A DNA stretch of 64,000 bases from Parietaria judaica. Its lineage: Eukaryota; Streptophyta; Magnoliopsida; Rosales; Urticaceae. The first letter of the stretch is position 1. The number at the start of each line of letters is the position of its first letter. The DNA lies in assembly GCA_954871525.1 (NCBI GenBank), contig OX940869.1, positions 14,315,001 through 14,379,000 on the forward strand, read 5' to 3'. The position numbers and the translations under genes were made by a program. Positions 1 to 11,706 of this stretch are shown piece by piece. The notes beneath the pieces were generated by a model, which saw only the letters and a program-made list of their open reading frames with translations, searched no databases and was not told the DNA's origin.

Positions 1-428
1 ATATTTATATCCTGCTTTGATTTCAGAAATGAAAGCTGAACCAGCAAAATGATATTCATCCGACACAAATAGAGGTGCATAAAGAAATCTAAACCTCACC
101 GATACTGGAAATTGGAATGACCGGGAATCAGAAAGAATTATTATTATTAACGGTCCTGGTCTACACTATTTGCTCACACAGAAACCTTTACAAAGTAGAA
201 AATCTTCACTGCTACTGGTTGTATAGTATCCTGTATTTAATCAAAATAGCCTTACGACCCAAAAGCAAAAAATGAGTAAATTCCATGTTCAATTTTCTCA
301 AAAAATTTAAGAAACGCTCAAACAAACACCGATCTCAATTCTCTAATAGCTTAAGAGTAGCATAAAGTTAACGAGAACTCGCGGAGAGATAAATAAACGG
401 TTTGCAGGTAAATACGAGAAAACCCAAC

Positions 429-1004
429 CTTGTTGTTATAGGATAGGAGCCTGATGAGATTTGCCGCGACTTTGACAGTGGCAGGATGACCTGACTGTAT
501 CCTATTAGCGACGCGACGCGACGCGGTAAAGACAGACAGAAGTTAACAAAGAGCCATAATATTTATCGTATTGCAAGTGTCACAAAGATGAGTATAAACC
601 TACGTATGTTGGTGAAGGAAATATCGAACATAATCCGACACAACTTGAGAATCAGCAGCCTGCACAAGAGAAGACATAACATAGACGTGGATTGATCGAA
701 ATTAAACAACGAACAATTTCGATGACAAGAGAAGAGAAGTGGATTGATACCGATCCGGAGCGGCAAACATAGACGTTGTCCGTAAGCTGAGTGATCTTGT
801 CGGACGCACGATTGGCGACATAAACACCTAGCAGCAGAGCACAGTTTATCAGAGAGATCTAACCCTAAAAACTCTTGTCGAAGAAAGAAACAAGAACCAA
901 CCAGTGCTGGTCCTGGAATCGGCTCCGAGGATGACGCCGCCATTGTAGGTGACGCCGATGATGGTGGTCCCCATGGAGTGCGGAGCTTCAAGATCCTTCA
1001 TCAT
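429..1004 (-). CDS. PBA1: 20S proteasome subunit beta-1 (PBA1/beta type-6), exons 1-4, partial
   Basis: Catalytic beta subunit with caspase-like activity in the 20S core of the proteasome (cytosol and nucleus). Four exons read on the minus strand with GT..AG junctions: 1004-902, 827-751, 659-604 and 501-429. The spliced frame gives 103 codons. It opens with a 12-residue propeptide ([12 protein letters not shown]), then TTIIGV with the catalytic threonine at residue 13. Asp29 (in GADSRTS) and Lys45 (in ASDKITQL) fall at mature positions 17 and 33, as expected for active beta subunits. The text continues [19 protein letters not shown], then [11 protein letters not shown], matching plant PBA1. 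The remaining roughly 130 residues are not in the window, so intron 4 is longer than 428 bp and the gene continues left. I chose the first of two tandem ATGs (1004 or 1001); the choice is unproven. Confidence 0.93.
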
Positions 1005-1390
1005 CGTCGCTCGGATTGTTGATTGATTGCAGGAACAGAGAGAGAAGAGAATATGGCAATCTTTTTTGTTGTATTTTGTTTTTCAATTTTGAAATAAATT
1101 TCAATCTTAAATATTTAGCAATACAGGAATTAAATTAAAGAGCTCTTTCAAATTTTGTAGGAAAAATTGTTTAAAATAGACTCTAACTAATTCAATTATG
1201 AATCGTATTGCTTATGAGAGTGTAAAAATTTAATTTTCTTTCTAGTTATATTTTTGGCGATATATAAGGGTTTAGAGGTGCACTTAGTTTGTCACCCTAT
1301 TGACTCTCTAAATTTGAATGGACTGTTCTTTAAAAAAAAAAAACTGTTATTTGATTTTAAAATATATGTTCAGATCTAATGCCCAAAATC
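1005..1390. other. Upstream region of the proteasome gene
   Basis: AT-rich region between the PBA1 start codon and the first repeat. It should hold the 5' UTR and promoter of the minus-strand gene. I see no unambiguous TATA box and no other coding segment. Confidence 0.4.
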
Positions 1391-1545
1391 CTCCCACCGG
1401 GTTAAACCCGGTTTTTTTTTTTTTTTTAAATACAAAACCTGGATACCGAAAATATCCGGATCCGGGTTTTTTTGGATCCGGATATTTCGGTTTCCGGGTT
1501 ATAAACAACCCGGATATAGAAATATCCGGGATTTAAAAAAAAAAT
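1391..1545. repeat. Degenerate GGATCCGG / CCCGGTTTTT repeat block (hAT subterminal-like)
   Basis: Short inverted and direct copies of CCCGGTT, ATATCCGGAT and GGATCCGG are separated by poly-T runs. Similar blocks occur near 21830-21925, 24541-24710 and 41513-41640. Placed just upstream of a hAT-like gene at 2020, it looks like the subterminal repeat zone of that element. I could not find a clean terminal inverted repeat. Confidence 0.4.
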
Positions 1546-2019
1546 TAAAGAGCCATTGGTAGTTTATAGGGACTGCGGCAAAAGTACCTGACACGCATCA
1601 GAAAATTGTACCGTTGGAATCCAACGGAAATATTTGCCTCGAAGTCCTCAAATAGATCCGTTGGGGCTTTATTACACCACTTTACTCGAATTCCTACACA
1701 TTTTTCCCTATAAATACACCATTTCACTCCCATTTTTTTCACACAACTTCTTATCTTCATCTCTAATTCTTTCAAACTCTCTCAAGCTCTCATATTTTCG
1801 AATTTAGTCTATAGTTTAGCTACTTTATAATTATATAAATACTCTCTATTTTTAGTTTAATATATTGTTTAGGTATTTTAGTTGTTATTAATTTAGTTTA
1901 TTTAGTTGTTATTATTAGTATTTTAGTTTATTATTAGTTATTTGTTGTTATTATTATTAGTGTTATTTAGTTTAATCTAGTTTTATTAATCGTTATTATT
2001 AGTTTAATTTGTCGTTAAT

Positions 2020-2259
2020 ATGTCGAGTGGCAATAACAGTTCTCGAGGACGTCCTGAAGTCCGAGGAAAAGGACGGTCCACTATTTCGTCGCCGCGGTCG
2101 ATTAATAGCGGGACGACTTTTAGTCAACATAACTATAATGTCGGAGTTATGAATCAACACAATGCTCCCGGTTCTTCTAGCCAACCGTTACCAGTTCATG
2201 GTCAATATGGTACCGGTGGCATCGGGCCGAACCAACAATTATTATTTTCTCAAGGTAAC
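2020..2259 (+). pseudogene. hAT-type transposase gene, first part of exon 1 (split by LTR element 1)
   Basis: ATG at 2020 opens a Ser/Gly/Asn-rich frame (MSSGNNSSRGRPEVRGKG). It stays open to the retrotransposon insertion point and continues in the same frame at 11707. A TATA-like CTATAAATA lies near 1709. Membership in the hAT group rests on the downstream intron, which is nearly identical over about 120 bp to the intron of the hAT element at 45061-49601. No catalytic domain is left here, so it is a relic. Confidence 0.6.
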
Positions 2260-2953
2260 TGTTGATGTGAATAATCACGACCAACTGTCACAAAGTGATA
2301 GCACTCTGTTTACGATGAATACGACAATGGATCTTAACTATCCGAGATAAAAACCCACTTCGGTGAATAAAGTTACGAGATGACAATTTGGTAAAGACTT
2401 GATCGATAATAAGGAACTTGTATGTTTGATTGATAACCAAGCGATTACAGAGTGAAAAGTTAGTAGAATATATGGAACGAGATGATTCTGCCTTAAGTCA
2501 TTTCGTAGGCTTTATTTATAGCCTGTATTACAACGTTTACTTCCTAGAATTTAGTAACGGCTAGTAGACTGAGCTGGTTCTCCTTTTTCTCTTCTTTTGC
2601 CACCACGTGTAAAGTCTCGACGACGTGGTACTTGGTCTCTTTCCACGTGGAGGACTCTGGGTTTGGTCAATAAAGAGAGAAAACGCCTGATATTCTAGGC
2701 TGCTTAGTCTTCGGAAAGGCTGCTTGGTCCTCGTGGGCTTGGTCTTCGTGGGCTTGGTCTTCGGGAAGACTTGGCTCTTGTTGACTTGGCTTCGAAGTGA
2801 ACTCTTGACAGACTGACCGTGATGGGTTGCTTATTGGGCCTGCTGGTTCGTTATGAGGCCCAACTTTCTTTAGACCCTACGTCGTTTACGTCTTTGGGTG
2901 TAGTTTTTTCTTTCGATGTCGTTTTTCGGGGAGGATGAAATCCTGCATCAACA
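2260..2953 (-). repeat. LTR element 1, 3' LTR
   Basis: 694 bp, TGTTGATG...CATCAACA. The next bases, 2954-2970, read on the minus strand as a G-rich tract ending in GGGGGGCTCAC, a plausible polypurine tract priming this LTR. Confidence 0.9.
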
Positions 2954-5207
2954 GTGAGCCCCCCAGTCCATTAAGTATGGAATGGTTGATGGACTATTAT
3001 GTTGACGCGATATCTTTAACGATATGAAGACTTTAGGTTTCCGACGAGGTGGAATTATTCCACATTTTGTCTTCGTATAAGCTTTGTTGTTTTGATCGCA
3101 AAACAACGTGTCAATGGAAAATGCGTAAGGTCCTCGTTTGCGAGGATTTTTCTTTGGTCGGGATTCCGACCTGTTGACCTTTCCTTATTTCCGGAAGGTT
3201 TGAATTTTCATCGACGATTTTCGTCTCTCTCTTTGCCCATTTTTGCGTTTCATCATCCAGTAAATATTCGATTTAATTTCAAAATCCACAGAATTTTCTT
3301 GACTTTAATTTGTCTTTGCATAAACTACTCAACCTAAGTTACTTTGCAAATCCAAGGTGATTTCTACTTCGGACTTCGTTAGGATTGAATTTACGAGGTG
3401 AAAATCGAACCTTTAGATTCACTAAGTCCTCTCAGATCATTCGCTTGAATGCTAGACCAATACAAGAAGAAAATTTTTCTTTGAATACCGGGTTCCAGGG
3501 TTTTCAAAGATTGTTCGAGGTGTCGAAGACCATCAAAATAATCTAACGATACCCCGTACTTCGGGCATGTTTAAACTTTGAAATAAATAATCGAACAAAG
3601 CGAGTGTTTAAGAAAGCACACTTAAGCTCCGGAGGAAGATAACAAAAATTAACAAAGGTATATGGATATCTCTAACTAGTTAGATCCCAGTGAGATATCC
3701 TAAACGAATTTATCAATGAAAACCGTAACCATCTAGAAAATTTAAAGTACTAAGTCAGGATTACCTTGTCTGTCGAGGTGTTCCGTTCGACCTCGTCATC
3801 TTGGATAACCCTCGAGATGCAAAGATATTATACTGGATCTCGCAAAGCGTAGGCTGCCTACGTACCCTTCTTTCAGGGATCAAGTCATTACGTAGTTCAT
3901 GGTGTAGGAAGTGTTCTTAAGGATAGAAGTCCGTGATTGCACGTTTCTTTACCCTATCTCTCGATGTGGGGCGCTAGGAGACAGTCGTTAAGGAAGCCAT
4001 GTTTAGGTTGATGGAGCCTTTGGAGATTTCCATTTCCCTTTTCCTTTTCCTTGTCGCCATAAAATTCGCTGACCGCTTCGGGTATATTCACCTCGCAAAT
4101 TGGTTCGGCTCGAAGGAGTATTTGTACTTCCTCTTTTGAAGCCTCGTACAATTTGGAGCTGGTTTTTACCTTATGTTTTACCGAGCAATGTCTTGGTTCT
4201 ACATTTAGGCACTTCGAGATGATCTCAAAGTATAGCTAGACATGTATTTGTTGGTTTAGGCAATGCTTTTTTGCATTTCTGTAAATGAAAACGGGTCTCG
4301 TTCTTCTCTATTATCTGGTATATTTTCGATTGATATTTATAAATAGGGATAAGTTACCTCGACGTATTCACATCCTTGTATAAGAAGTTAAATTCGAAGA
4401 TTAAAAACTTATCGGGTAGATCATAATTTAGACGATAGTTAAGTAATCATCTCGAATGTTTAGAGTTGGTAAGAGTGATTTTTGGGTCCTCGTTGATTTC
4501 CTCAAATATCTTTACGATGAGTATATTCGGTTGTCAATCAGGTCTTGACAAATCACATTCCAAACCCACAAACTATCGAATACAATGGGCAAACATGTGA
4601 GTAACGCTAAACCTATATCTACTAGTATTAAAATGAATGTCTCCAATAATGTTTGATATTATCAAATTAAATTCTTGAATACAGGACGTGATTACGGAGA
4701 AAACTTTCTTGTTACACAAAACCTGAGTCTTTAAAAAGTTTTCAAGATTTCGGAATCAAGAATCTATTAGAGGTAAAATATCAACCGTGGAGTATACTAG
4801 TGTATACTACCATCCCGGGGGAAAAATAAATAAACATAGAGAGAAAGGTCTATGAATCTTAAACCATTTAGTACGTAGTTGGTAAAAAATTTCAGACAAC
4901 CCTAATTTTCGTTTTAAGTTATTGCCGAAGTGGAAAATATGTAAGCAATATGAAGTACCTTGTTTTGGAATGATGTTTTCCACCTCCTTGATCGGGGAGC
5001 TCTTTTGTGGTCGGGAGTCCAACCTTGTTGTGTTGACTTTTGTTACGTTGGGTTTCCCGTGAAGCGCCAATCACACTTGTTGCTTCCCTTTTCGTTGCTG
5101 AGACTTATTCCCGAGGTTTGCCACCTCGTTTTACTTGGGTTTTCCCACGATTCCCCTTTGACTTTACTATTGCCTTTATTAGTGGTCAATCAAAGGTCTT
5201 GTGTGTT
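2954..5207. other. Element 1 internal region without a recognisable gene
   Basis: Moderately AT-rich sequence between the 3' LTR and the first tandem repeat. Short open frames on both strands show no known domain. I read it as noncoding or decayed element sequence. Confidence 0.5.
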
Positions 5208-5496
5208 GATCCCTTGGATGTTTTCTTTTCCGAGCAACTTTCCTTTGTGTTGGGGTTGGACTCATACTTCGAAATCGAATCTCGGGAAACTAGGACGCTT
5301 TGAGGTCTCGTACGTTGATCCCTGGATGTTTTCTTTTCCGGGCAACTTTTGGGGTTGGACTCATACTTCGAAATCGAATCTCGGGAAACTAGGACGCTTT
5401 GAGGTCTCGTACGTTGATCCCTGGATGTTTTCTTTTCCGGGCAACTTTTGGGGTTGGACCCGTACTTCGAAATCGAATCTTGGGAAACTAAGACGC
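5208..5496. repeat. Three-copy tandem repeat, unit about 99-109 bp
   Basis: Copies start at 5208, 5317 and 5416. Each opens with GATCCC(T)TGGATGTTTTC and carries CATACTTCGAAATCGAATC or a close variant. Copies 1 and 2 share the end GGTCTCGTACGTT; copy 3 is cut short. An open frame runs across the array only because a 99-bp unit keeps phase; I do not take it as a gene. Confidence 0.85.
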
Positions 5497-6839
5497 GTTG
5501 GGATTGTTATGATAGGCAATGTACGTCGAGGAAGGGGGTCACTTTGTAAAAAGGTTCTGAGGTGCTTCGAACGCTTGCAAGCACTTCGTACTTTATTCGC
5601 GGTGGAGTCCCATGAACTTCACGTTATGAATGATGCATGGGTCCAATGTATGTATCCCCATTGTTTCTCAAACGAGATAGAGTATAATGAGTTACTGCTG
5701 GATCTCGTATTATTTTGTTTTTTTTCGTACGATGATAACCCAACATAGTGTTCAGGGTCCCTGTTGTCGAATTGAAATTCGTTTTACGAGTTCCAACGCT
5801 TTGTCGCGAATGTCATCCCTGGAGTCTGAGGTTTATCTCGATCTGACCACGGGAAGCTTGTATTTTGCAGATTGGATTTGAGCTCGTCATTTAATTATCA
5901 TGGAAATGTTCGCATGACATTGATGAGCAACCCTTTCTTCCGTAGGCGTACAGTTTGACCTCCTTGTGGAGGTCTATTCTGATTCCTCTTGAGGGTAAGA
6001 TATAATTCTTCAATTTTGAGACTTTTAATTTCACCTCGTTTGAATCATTACTTGAAGCCAATTGGAGTTTTCGACATTTAAGTGTCGGGTGTCCGTAGGC
6101 TTTATGAGGTCTGGATCACAATTTTGTGTCTGGCCTTTTCCATTAAGGATCGTGCATTCTGCTCATAAGGTTTCTCGCCCTTGTATCCACGTCATGTTAC
6201 TCTTTCTCCGGCGAACATTTAAAATTCTTTTGCACTACCCATGAGCTTGCTTCGACTCGCGAGCTGAGGTTGCGTAAACGGCACGAGCTCGACCACCTCG
6301 CTGATCCCCAGTGGTGTTTTCTTTCTGAGTATTATTCGAAGTGATATACTCGTAGTAGAAACCAAACCTCGTGAGAAACTTGGTAGTTTACGGTCGTTTG
6401 ATTTGAACGCGAGCTAAACTATGAGAAAGAGATGTCGCTTTCGGTAAATAGTTCCAAGGTGGGTCAGAATAGTGTTGCCACTATTCTAGCTTCCCCTTAC
6501 TTCGTCTACACGTAGGTTTTGCAATAAAGATTTGGTGATAGTGGATGCGTATACGTGTGGTATACACTCCTAACGCGAGGAAAGAATAACAAAATATGGT
6601 CAAGAAGAGAAGGGGTACCTCGAACCGGTTTGTTTGGTGAAGTACCTACTTGCCAATTTTACTTTCGAATGCGCGTCCTTGAAGTGCCAAAGTTCATCAT
6701 CATGGTTGCGTTTAAGCCATTTGTTTTACGTTGGCTTGTAAAATATTTTGTAATTGATGTTTGTCATCAAATCTTCGGAGGTCATGTAAGACAATTATGA
6801 TTTGAGAAACGAAATGCTAATGTGTGAGAACATGGTACC
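5497..6839. other. Element 1 internal region without a recognisable gene
   Basis: No domain, splice structure or strong repeat recognised. The sequence lies between the tandem repeat and the degenerate repeat field of the same element. Confidence 0.45.
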
Positions 6840-9180
6840 CCGGATGCGCTCTTGGGTCTTGGCCTTGCGGAGAAATATTGTCCTCTAATTCAATGAGAAT
6901 CGCATAGCTTATCCCGTGATGCCTTAGGGTATTGATTGCCACATCGGTTGTTGCTCGGATATGGATCCGAGATCATTGCAAGATCGGATGTGGTACAAAT
7001 CGGGGCGTATGCCGTCATCTTGGTCATTTCCCGGATATGGATCCGAGGTAATTTCTAGACCGAAGGTGATTCAAACTATTTGCAAGATATACTAAGGAGT
7101 TCTTATATCGGCTCAGTCACTACCCGAGTGTAGATTTGTGGATGTATGGGGCCACAGGATACTCGAACCGTGGTGTTATCTCACACCTTGGTCGCTTACT
7201 CGGATATGGACCCGAGGTCACTGCCAAACCGAACGTGAAGCAAATTGATTGGAGATATGTTCCAAGAGAAAATATCACCTTGAATTTCGCGTGAAAGTTG
7301 TTACGAGGTCAGATTTGACACGTATTGTGGAGAAGATTATCATCTCATTTTCTGTCTGAATTAAGATTCGAGGTTGTTGTGAGATCTGATCGTCAAGCTG
7401 AATTGGTGAGCGATGCATTAAGGCATCTGATATCACCTCCACTTCTGCCCGAATAAAGATTCGAGGTCGTTGTATGACCCGTGGTGAACCTAACAGATTC
7501 TTGATGCATTAAGGCATCAAATATCACTTTGGTTGTTGCCCAAATGAGTATTCAAATTCGTTGTAAGTCCGAAAACTACGCAAATCATAGTGTTCACTTT
7601 CACCTCGTTTAGAGCCCGGATAGGGATCCAAGGTCTTTGTAAGACCCGATGTGAAACAAACACTTAACCAATGCATTATGGCGCAATATATTACCTCGAT
7701 TGTCGCCCAACTGAAGATCAAGCTCATTGTGAGGCTGAAGGTGATAAAATTAGGATGCTCACTCGTACCTCGGTTGCGCTCGGATAATGATCTGAGGTGA
7801 GTGCTGGACCGGAGGTGGAGTGAACAGATGAAAATATGTTGCAACATCAAATATCACCTCGTATGCTGCTCAGAAATATATCCGAGACTCTTGTGAGGTT
7901 GGAGATGGCATGTATCATGGAGAAAGCTATCACCTTGGTTGTTGTTCGGATAAAGATCCGAGGTGAAGCAAAATCGATTATGATGCATTACGTCTTTGAT
8001 CGACGCGTAGCGATTCACGCGGATGTCATGCCTGAATTTTATTTCGTACCATAGTCCTGAGGTGAGCGTGACGATTGTCGTTTCATCGCTGATCCCTGTG
8101 AGACGAGATAGTTTGTCCTAAAGGCGGGAGATGAAGGTCCTTTGTGGCTCATCTTTTTACCGCTGCAGGGCTTAAATTTGAGCGACCATGGTTTCTGTCA
8201 ACCTCTAACCATTGAGAAAATCTTTAAGAAAGTTGTCGTGAGTTGGTCGAAGAGCCGATCGAGTATGGTTCTAGTTTGTAGAACTATTTGAGCGCGGTTT
8301 CTACCAAATGTTTGGCAAATATCTGACATTTTCCGAAATCTCTCTCTGATGGTTCGAGGTAATCTCTTCCTATCGTGATGTGGAGGAGCCGGAGATGTGC
8401 TCCTGATTCCGTCTTCCCGTCATGGGGAATATTCATCATCCCAATGTCTCTGATCTTCGAGTTGATGATCTGAGGGATGAAATGAGTGCATGTTGATTCG
8501 GACGAGGCGATCAATATCGGGGGCAATCGTGACGGCGTTGTAGACTTTAGAGTTCACAACCCTCACTTCAGGTCGCACTTCTTCGACCGTGTCGTCTAGT
8601 CCTATGAAACACGGGGGAAATTATCGGTGGCCAATGCATTAGGGCATCGGACATCACTTCGGCTGCTGCCCGAATGATGATTCGAGGTCATTGCGAGGCC
8701 GAAGACGATAAATACGGGGTGTCCATTATCACATCGGTCGCTGCCCGGATATAGATCCGGGGTCACCGCGAGGTCCGAGGTGATTGGGACTCATGGCCAA
8801 TGCATTGCGACAATGGATTTCATCTTGACTGCTACCTGAATAAGGATTCGAGGTCCCTGCGGAGCCAAAGATGATAAAAACGGGGGTGTATACCATCACC
8901 TCGATTGCTGCCCGGATATTGATCCGAGGTCACTGCGAGATCCGAGGTGAAAAGAGCTTGTGATTGATGCAATACGGCATCGTATATGAGTTTTTCACGA
9001 AGTCAAAGATGACAAAAATGGACGTCTACTGTCACCTCGTTCACTATCCGAATACGGATCTGAGGTGAAAGGAACTCGGGGCGGTGAATTAAGGCACCGG
9101 ATATCACTTCGACTGCTACCCGAATGAGGATTCGAGGTCATCGCGAAATACGAGGTGAAGCAAATTAATTGCCCCGGAGG
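6840..9180. repeat. Field of degenerate repeats built on GATCCGAGGTC
   Basis: A motif of the form CGGATATGGATCCGAGGTCA, often preceded by ATCACCTCGGTTGCTGCC and followed by GTGA, recurs with many substitutions. I see it near 6960, 7036, 7201, 7360, 7452, 7624, 7785, 7950, 8675, 8752, 8845, 8920, 9050 and 9126. A second theme, GATGCATTA(A/G)GGCATC, alternates with it. Spacing is mostly 70-160 bp. The field is interrupted at about 7980-8618 by a decayed gag copy. It fits the hypervariable 3' noncoding part of Tat-like gypsy elements. Confidence 0.7.
7980..8618 (-). pseudogene. Second, decayed gag copy inside LTR element 1
   Basis: Read on the minus strand, this segment aligns with 9640-10275 of the better-kept gag in the same element. 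Shared pieces include IRD(V/I)G, the DGKT that follows, (C)QIFA(E/K)HL, and the nucleotide blocks GATGCAT(T/C)ACGTCTT and ATGCCTGAATTT versus CTGCCTGAATTT. Frames are broken many times. It is either an old internal duplication or a remnant of a related element captured inside this one. Confidence 0.65.
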
Positions 9181-9500
9181 ATTTTTGACATCCCAAATAT
9201 CGTTGCAATATACCAGGTGGTGCTGAATCCGGCAGAGGAGACGTTACCAAAGCTCGAGTGCGAGTCAAGGCGATAAGGATCTTAGTGAAATCCAAAGTCG
9301 TCTTTTATAAGAGAATGTTCCATGCTCGCGGGGAGACGTAAAGACGTGTCCAGGTTTTGAACCCAATAAGGGTCTTCTCGATGCGATACAGATTGAAGCT
9401 TAGGTTATCGAATTTTTCTCGAAGATTATTGTTCACCTCGTTCTTTTCAGGGTGATTTATAATCAATTCGAAAATTGATTGACTGGGGGGATTTTTCCCT

Positions 9501-10937
9501 TTACCTTGTCGGGTCCCTTTTGTGCTGGTTGGGGTCCCGTGGCGGCCTCGGAGGATTATTGAACTTCGATGTTGTCGGAGTTGGATAAAACTTCGCGGCG
9601 AGAGCGGCTCGCTCTTCTTCGACTCGAATCCAATTACCTCCGCGATGCATCACGTCTTCGATTGAGGTATATCGGTTTACGCAGATATCCTGCCTGAATT
9701 TGGACTTGTACCACAGTCCCGCGGTCAGGGCCGCGATTGCCGTTTCGTCGCTTACTCCGTTAAGGCGTGATAGCACGTCCTTGAATCTGGCTATGAAGTT
9801 CCGCAGTGGCTCATCTTTCGTTTGTTGTGGCGTGTAAAGCTGTGCCACCGTGGTCTCCGTCTCGATGAACATGGAGAAATGCTTCAAGAAAAGTGTTGTC
9901 AGTTGATCAAACGAGCTGATTGTGGCTGGTTGCAGCTTGGAGAACCAGTCGAGTGCATTCTGCATGAGGTGCTCGGCGAATATCTGGCAGTATCCCGCAT
10001 CTCGTTGGTGAGGCTGGAGATCGGCCCTCCCCATCGCAATGTAGAACGCCTGGAGATATGCTCTCGGATCGGTCTTTCCGTCGTAACGTGGGACGTTGAC
10101 CCTTCCCACGTCCCTGATTTTCTCGTTGGTGATCAGCGAGGTGAATGGTGTGCTCATGGATTCTTGAACCAGGCGATCTATTTCTGGAGCCGCCGAGGTG
10201 GCGTGATGGACTTTCGAGCTCACTGCTTTTACCTCGGACTGCACCTTTTCCACCGTGGATTCGAGTCCTCTGAGCTATGCCGGGAATGGCGAGTCGGGAT
10301 TGTAAGCGAAAGGATTGTCCTTGTCGTTGCGAGTGGCATCATGTCGGGCCACAGGGGGTGTCTCATCCCGGATGCGGATCGGATTGGTCATTTCGTTCCC
10401 GATCCGCGCAGAGCCCGGGCGTACTGGCGCCTGGGGAGCTTGCATTTCGGCATTCCGATTCATTCTTGGAGGGGTTCGGAATCCGAGATCATCGGGTTGG
10501 CCCGGTGTATCATAGTTGGATTGGATTGATCCTAATCCGGTGTCAGGGTGTCTGGTCGAGATGCGGCCGATTGCGACCCCGTGATCTGCAGGCCCTTGTG
10601 GGACCGTGGTGGGATTTTGCCCATCTGTTATGCCCGGGGTGTTTTCCACCTCGGTCGTTCCTGGGGTGACCTGGATTCCGGAAAAATCTAGAGTCCTTCC
10701 TCGTCTGAGATCTCTCCGAGGTGCTGTCGAAGATTGGGCTTTCATCGAGCTGACCGCTTCGGTCAATGTTCCTTCGATTTGGGACTGCTTCTGGGTGAGG
10801 TTTTCCAATTTGGTTTGGAAATCCTTTCTCGACTCAGCGTTTTCTTCGAGTTGCTTGAGGATTGTCTCCAACATGGTTTTTACGGCATAGTTCGCCGCGG
10901 TCTCCGAGGGATTTCCGCTGGATCCTCCGCTTGCCAT
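9501..10937 (-). pseudogene. gag polyprotein of LTR element 1, one in-frame stop
   Basis: Capsid-type protein that would package element RNA. ATG at 10937 starts a frame that continues in phase to TAA at 9501. It is broken only by TAG at 10275-10277, and without that stop it would be about 478 codons. The N-terminal part (about 220 residues) is Glu/Gln-rich and partly coiled-coil-like. The C-terminal part is a Retrotrans_gag domain with motifs such as YDGKTDPRAYLQAF, ALDWFSKLQP, FLKHFS and LRNFIARFKDVL. No CCHC knuckle is visible before the stop at 9501. Similar motifs occur in the gag of element 2, which could in principle supply functions in trans; that is inference. Confidence 0.85.
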
Positions 10938-10987
10938 TTGCCTACTTGTTTGCTGGGAACTTGGTTGGGTAGGAATCTATAAAAATT

Positions 10988-11007
10988 TCCCACAGACGGC
11001 GCCAAAC
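10988..11007 (-). other. Primer-binding-type site of LTR element 1
   Basis: Next to the 5' LTR the minus strand reads GTTTGGCGCCGTCTGTGGGA, the TTTGGCGCC type common beside 5' LTRs of plant gypsy elements. The cognate tRNA was not determined. Confidence 0.65.
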
Positions 11008-11701
11008 TGTTGATGTGAATAATCACGACCAACTGTCACAAAGTGATAGCACTCTGTTTACGATGAATACGACAATGGATCTTAACTATCCGAGATAAAA
11101 ACCCACTTCGGTGAATAAAGTTACGAGATGACAATTTGGTAAAGACTTGATCGATAATAAGGAACTTGTATGTTTGATTGATAACCAAGCGATTACAGAG
11201 TGAAAAGTTAGTAGAATATATGGAATGAGATGATTCTGCCTTAAGTCATTTCGTAGGCTTTATTTATAGCCTGTATTACAACGTTTACTTCCTAGAATTT
11301 AGTAACGGCTAGTAGACTGATCTGGTTCTCCTTTTTCTCTTCTTTTGCCACCACGTGTAAAGTCTCGACGACGTGGTACTTGGTCTCTTTCCACGTGGAG
11401 GACTCTGGGTTTGGTCAATAAAGGGAGAAAACGCCTGATATTCTGGGCTGCTTAGTCTTCGGAAAGGCTGCTTGGTCCTCGTGGGCTTGGTCTTCGTGGG
11501 CTTGGTCTTCGGGAAGACTTGGCTCTTGTTGACTTGGCTTCGAAGTGGACTCTTGACAGACTGACCGTGCTGGGTTGCTTATTGGGCCTGCTGGTTCGTT
11601 GTGAGGCCCAACTTTCTTAAGACCCTACGTCGTTTACGTCTTTGGGTGTAGTTTTGTCTTTCGATGTCGTTTTTCGGGGAGGATGAAATCCTGCATCAAC
11701 A
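11008..11701 (-). repeat. LTR element 1, 5' LTR
   Basis: 694 bp with the same termini as the left copy, followed by the GTAAC target duplication (11702-11706). A TATA box lies inside on the minus strand. Confidence 0.9.
11271..11278 (-). promoter_or_regulatory. TATA box in the 5' LTR of element 1
   Basis: The minus strand reads TATAAATA within GGCTATAAATAAAG. It is the best TATA candidate in the LTR and agrees with right-to-left transcription. Confidence 0.55.
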
Positions 11702-11706
11702 GTAAC

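Larger units (their letters stand above)
2260..11701 (-). mobile_element. LTR element 1: gag-only, non-autonomous gypsy-type retrotransposon, 9.4 kb
   Basis: Two 694-bp LTRs (2260-2953 and 11008-11701) begin TGTTGATG and end CATCAACA. They are flanked by the 5-bp duplication GTAAC (2255-2259 and 11702-11706). A primer-binding-type motif sits left of the right LTR and a purine tract (on the minus strand) right of the left LTR, so transcription runs right to left. The only clear gene is gag (10937-9501). No protease, RT, RNase H or integrase is visible in the 6.5 kb between gag and the 3' LTR, which instead holds degenerate repeats and a second gag relic. By eye I count at least nine mismatches between the LTRs (about 98.7% identity), so it is moderately young. 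Mobilisation would need proteins from a relative. It resembles gag-only TR-GAG elements. Confidence 0.9.

Noticed and set aside
502..530. GCGAC triplet-like run resembling the hAT subterminal motif
   Set aside because: It is a short run in a PBA1 intron without TIR or TSD. Probably a simple repeat.
563..991. Open frame of 142 codons on the minus strand
   Set aside because: It reads the PBA1 exons and introns in the wrong frame. The spliced PBA1 frame explains the region.
4960..5748. Open frame of 262 codons on the plus strand in element 1
   Set aside because: It spans a 99-bp tandem repeat that keeps phase, shows no domain, and its start is not supported by context. Treated as a repeat artefact.
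9822..10982. Several plus-strand open frames over the gag of element 1
   Set aside because: They are shadows of the minus-strand gag codons, whose protein has clear gag motifs.
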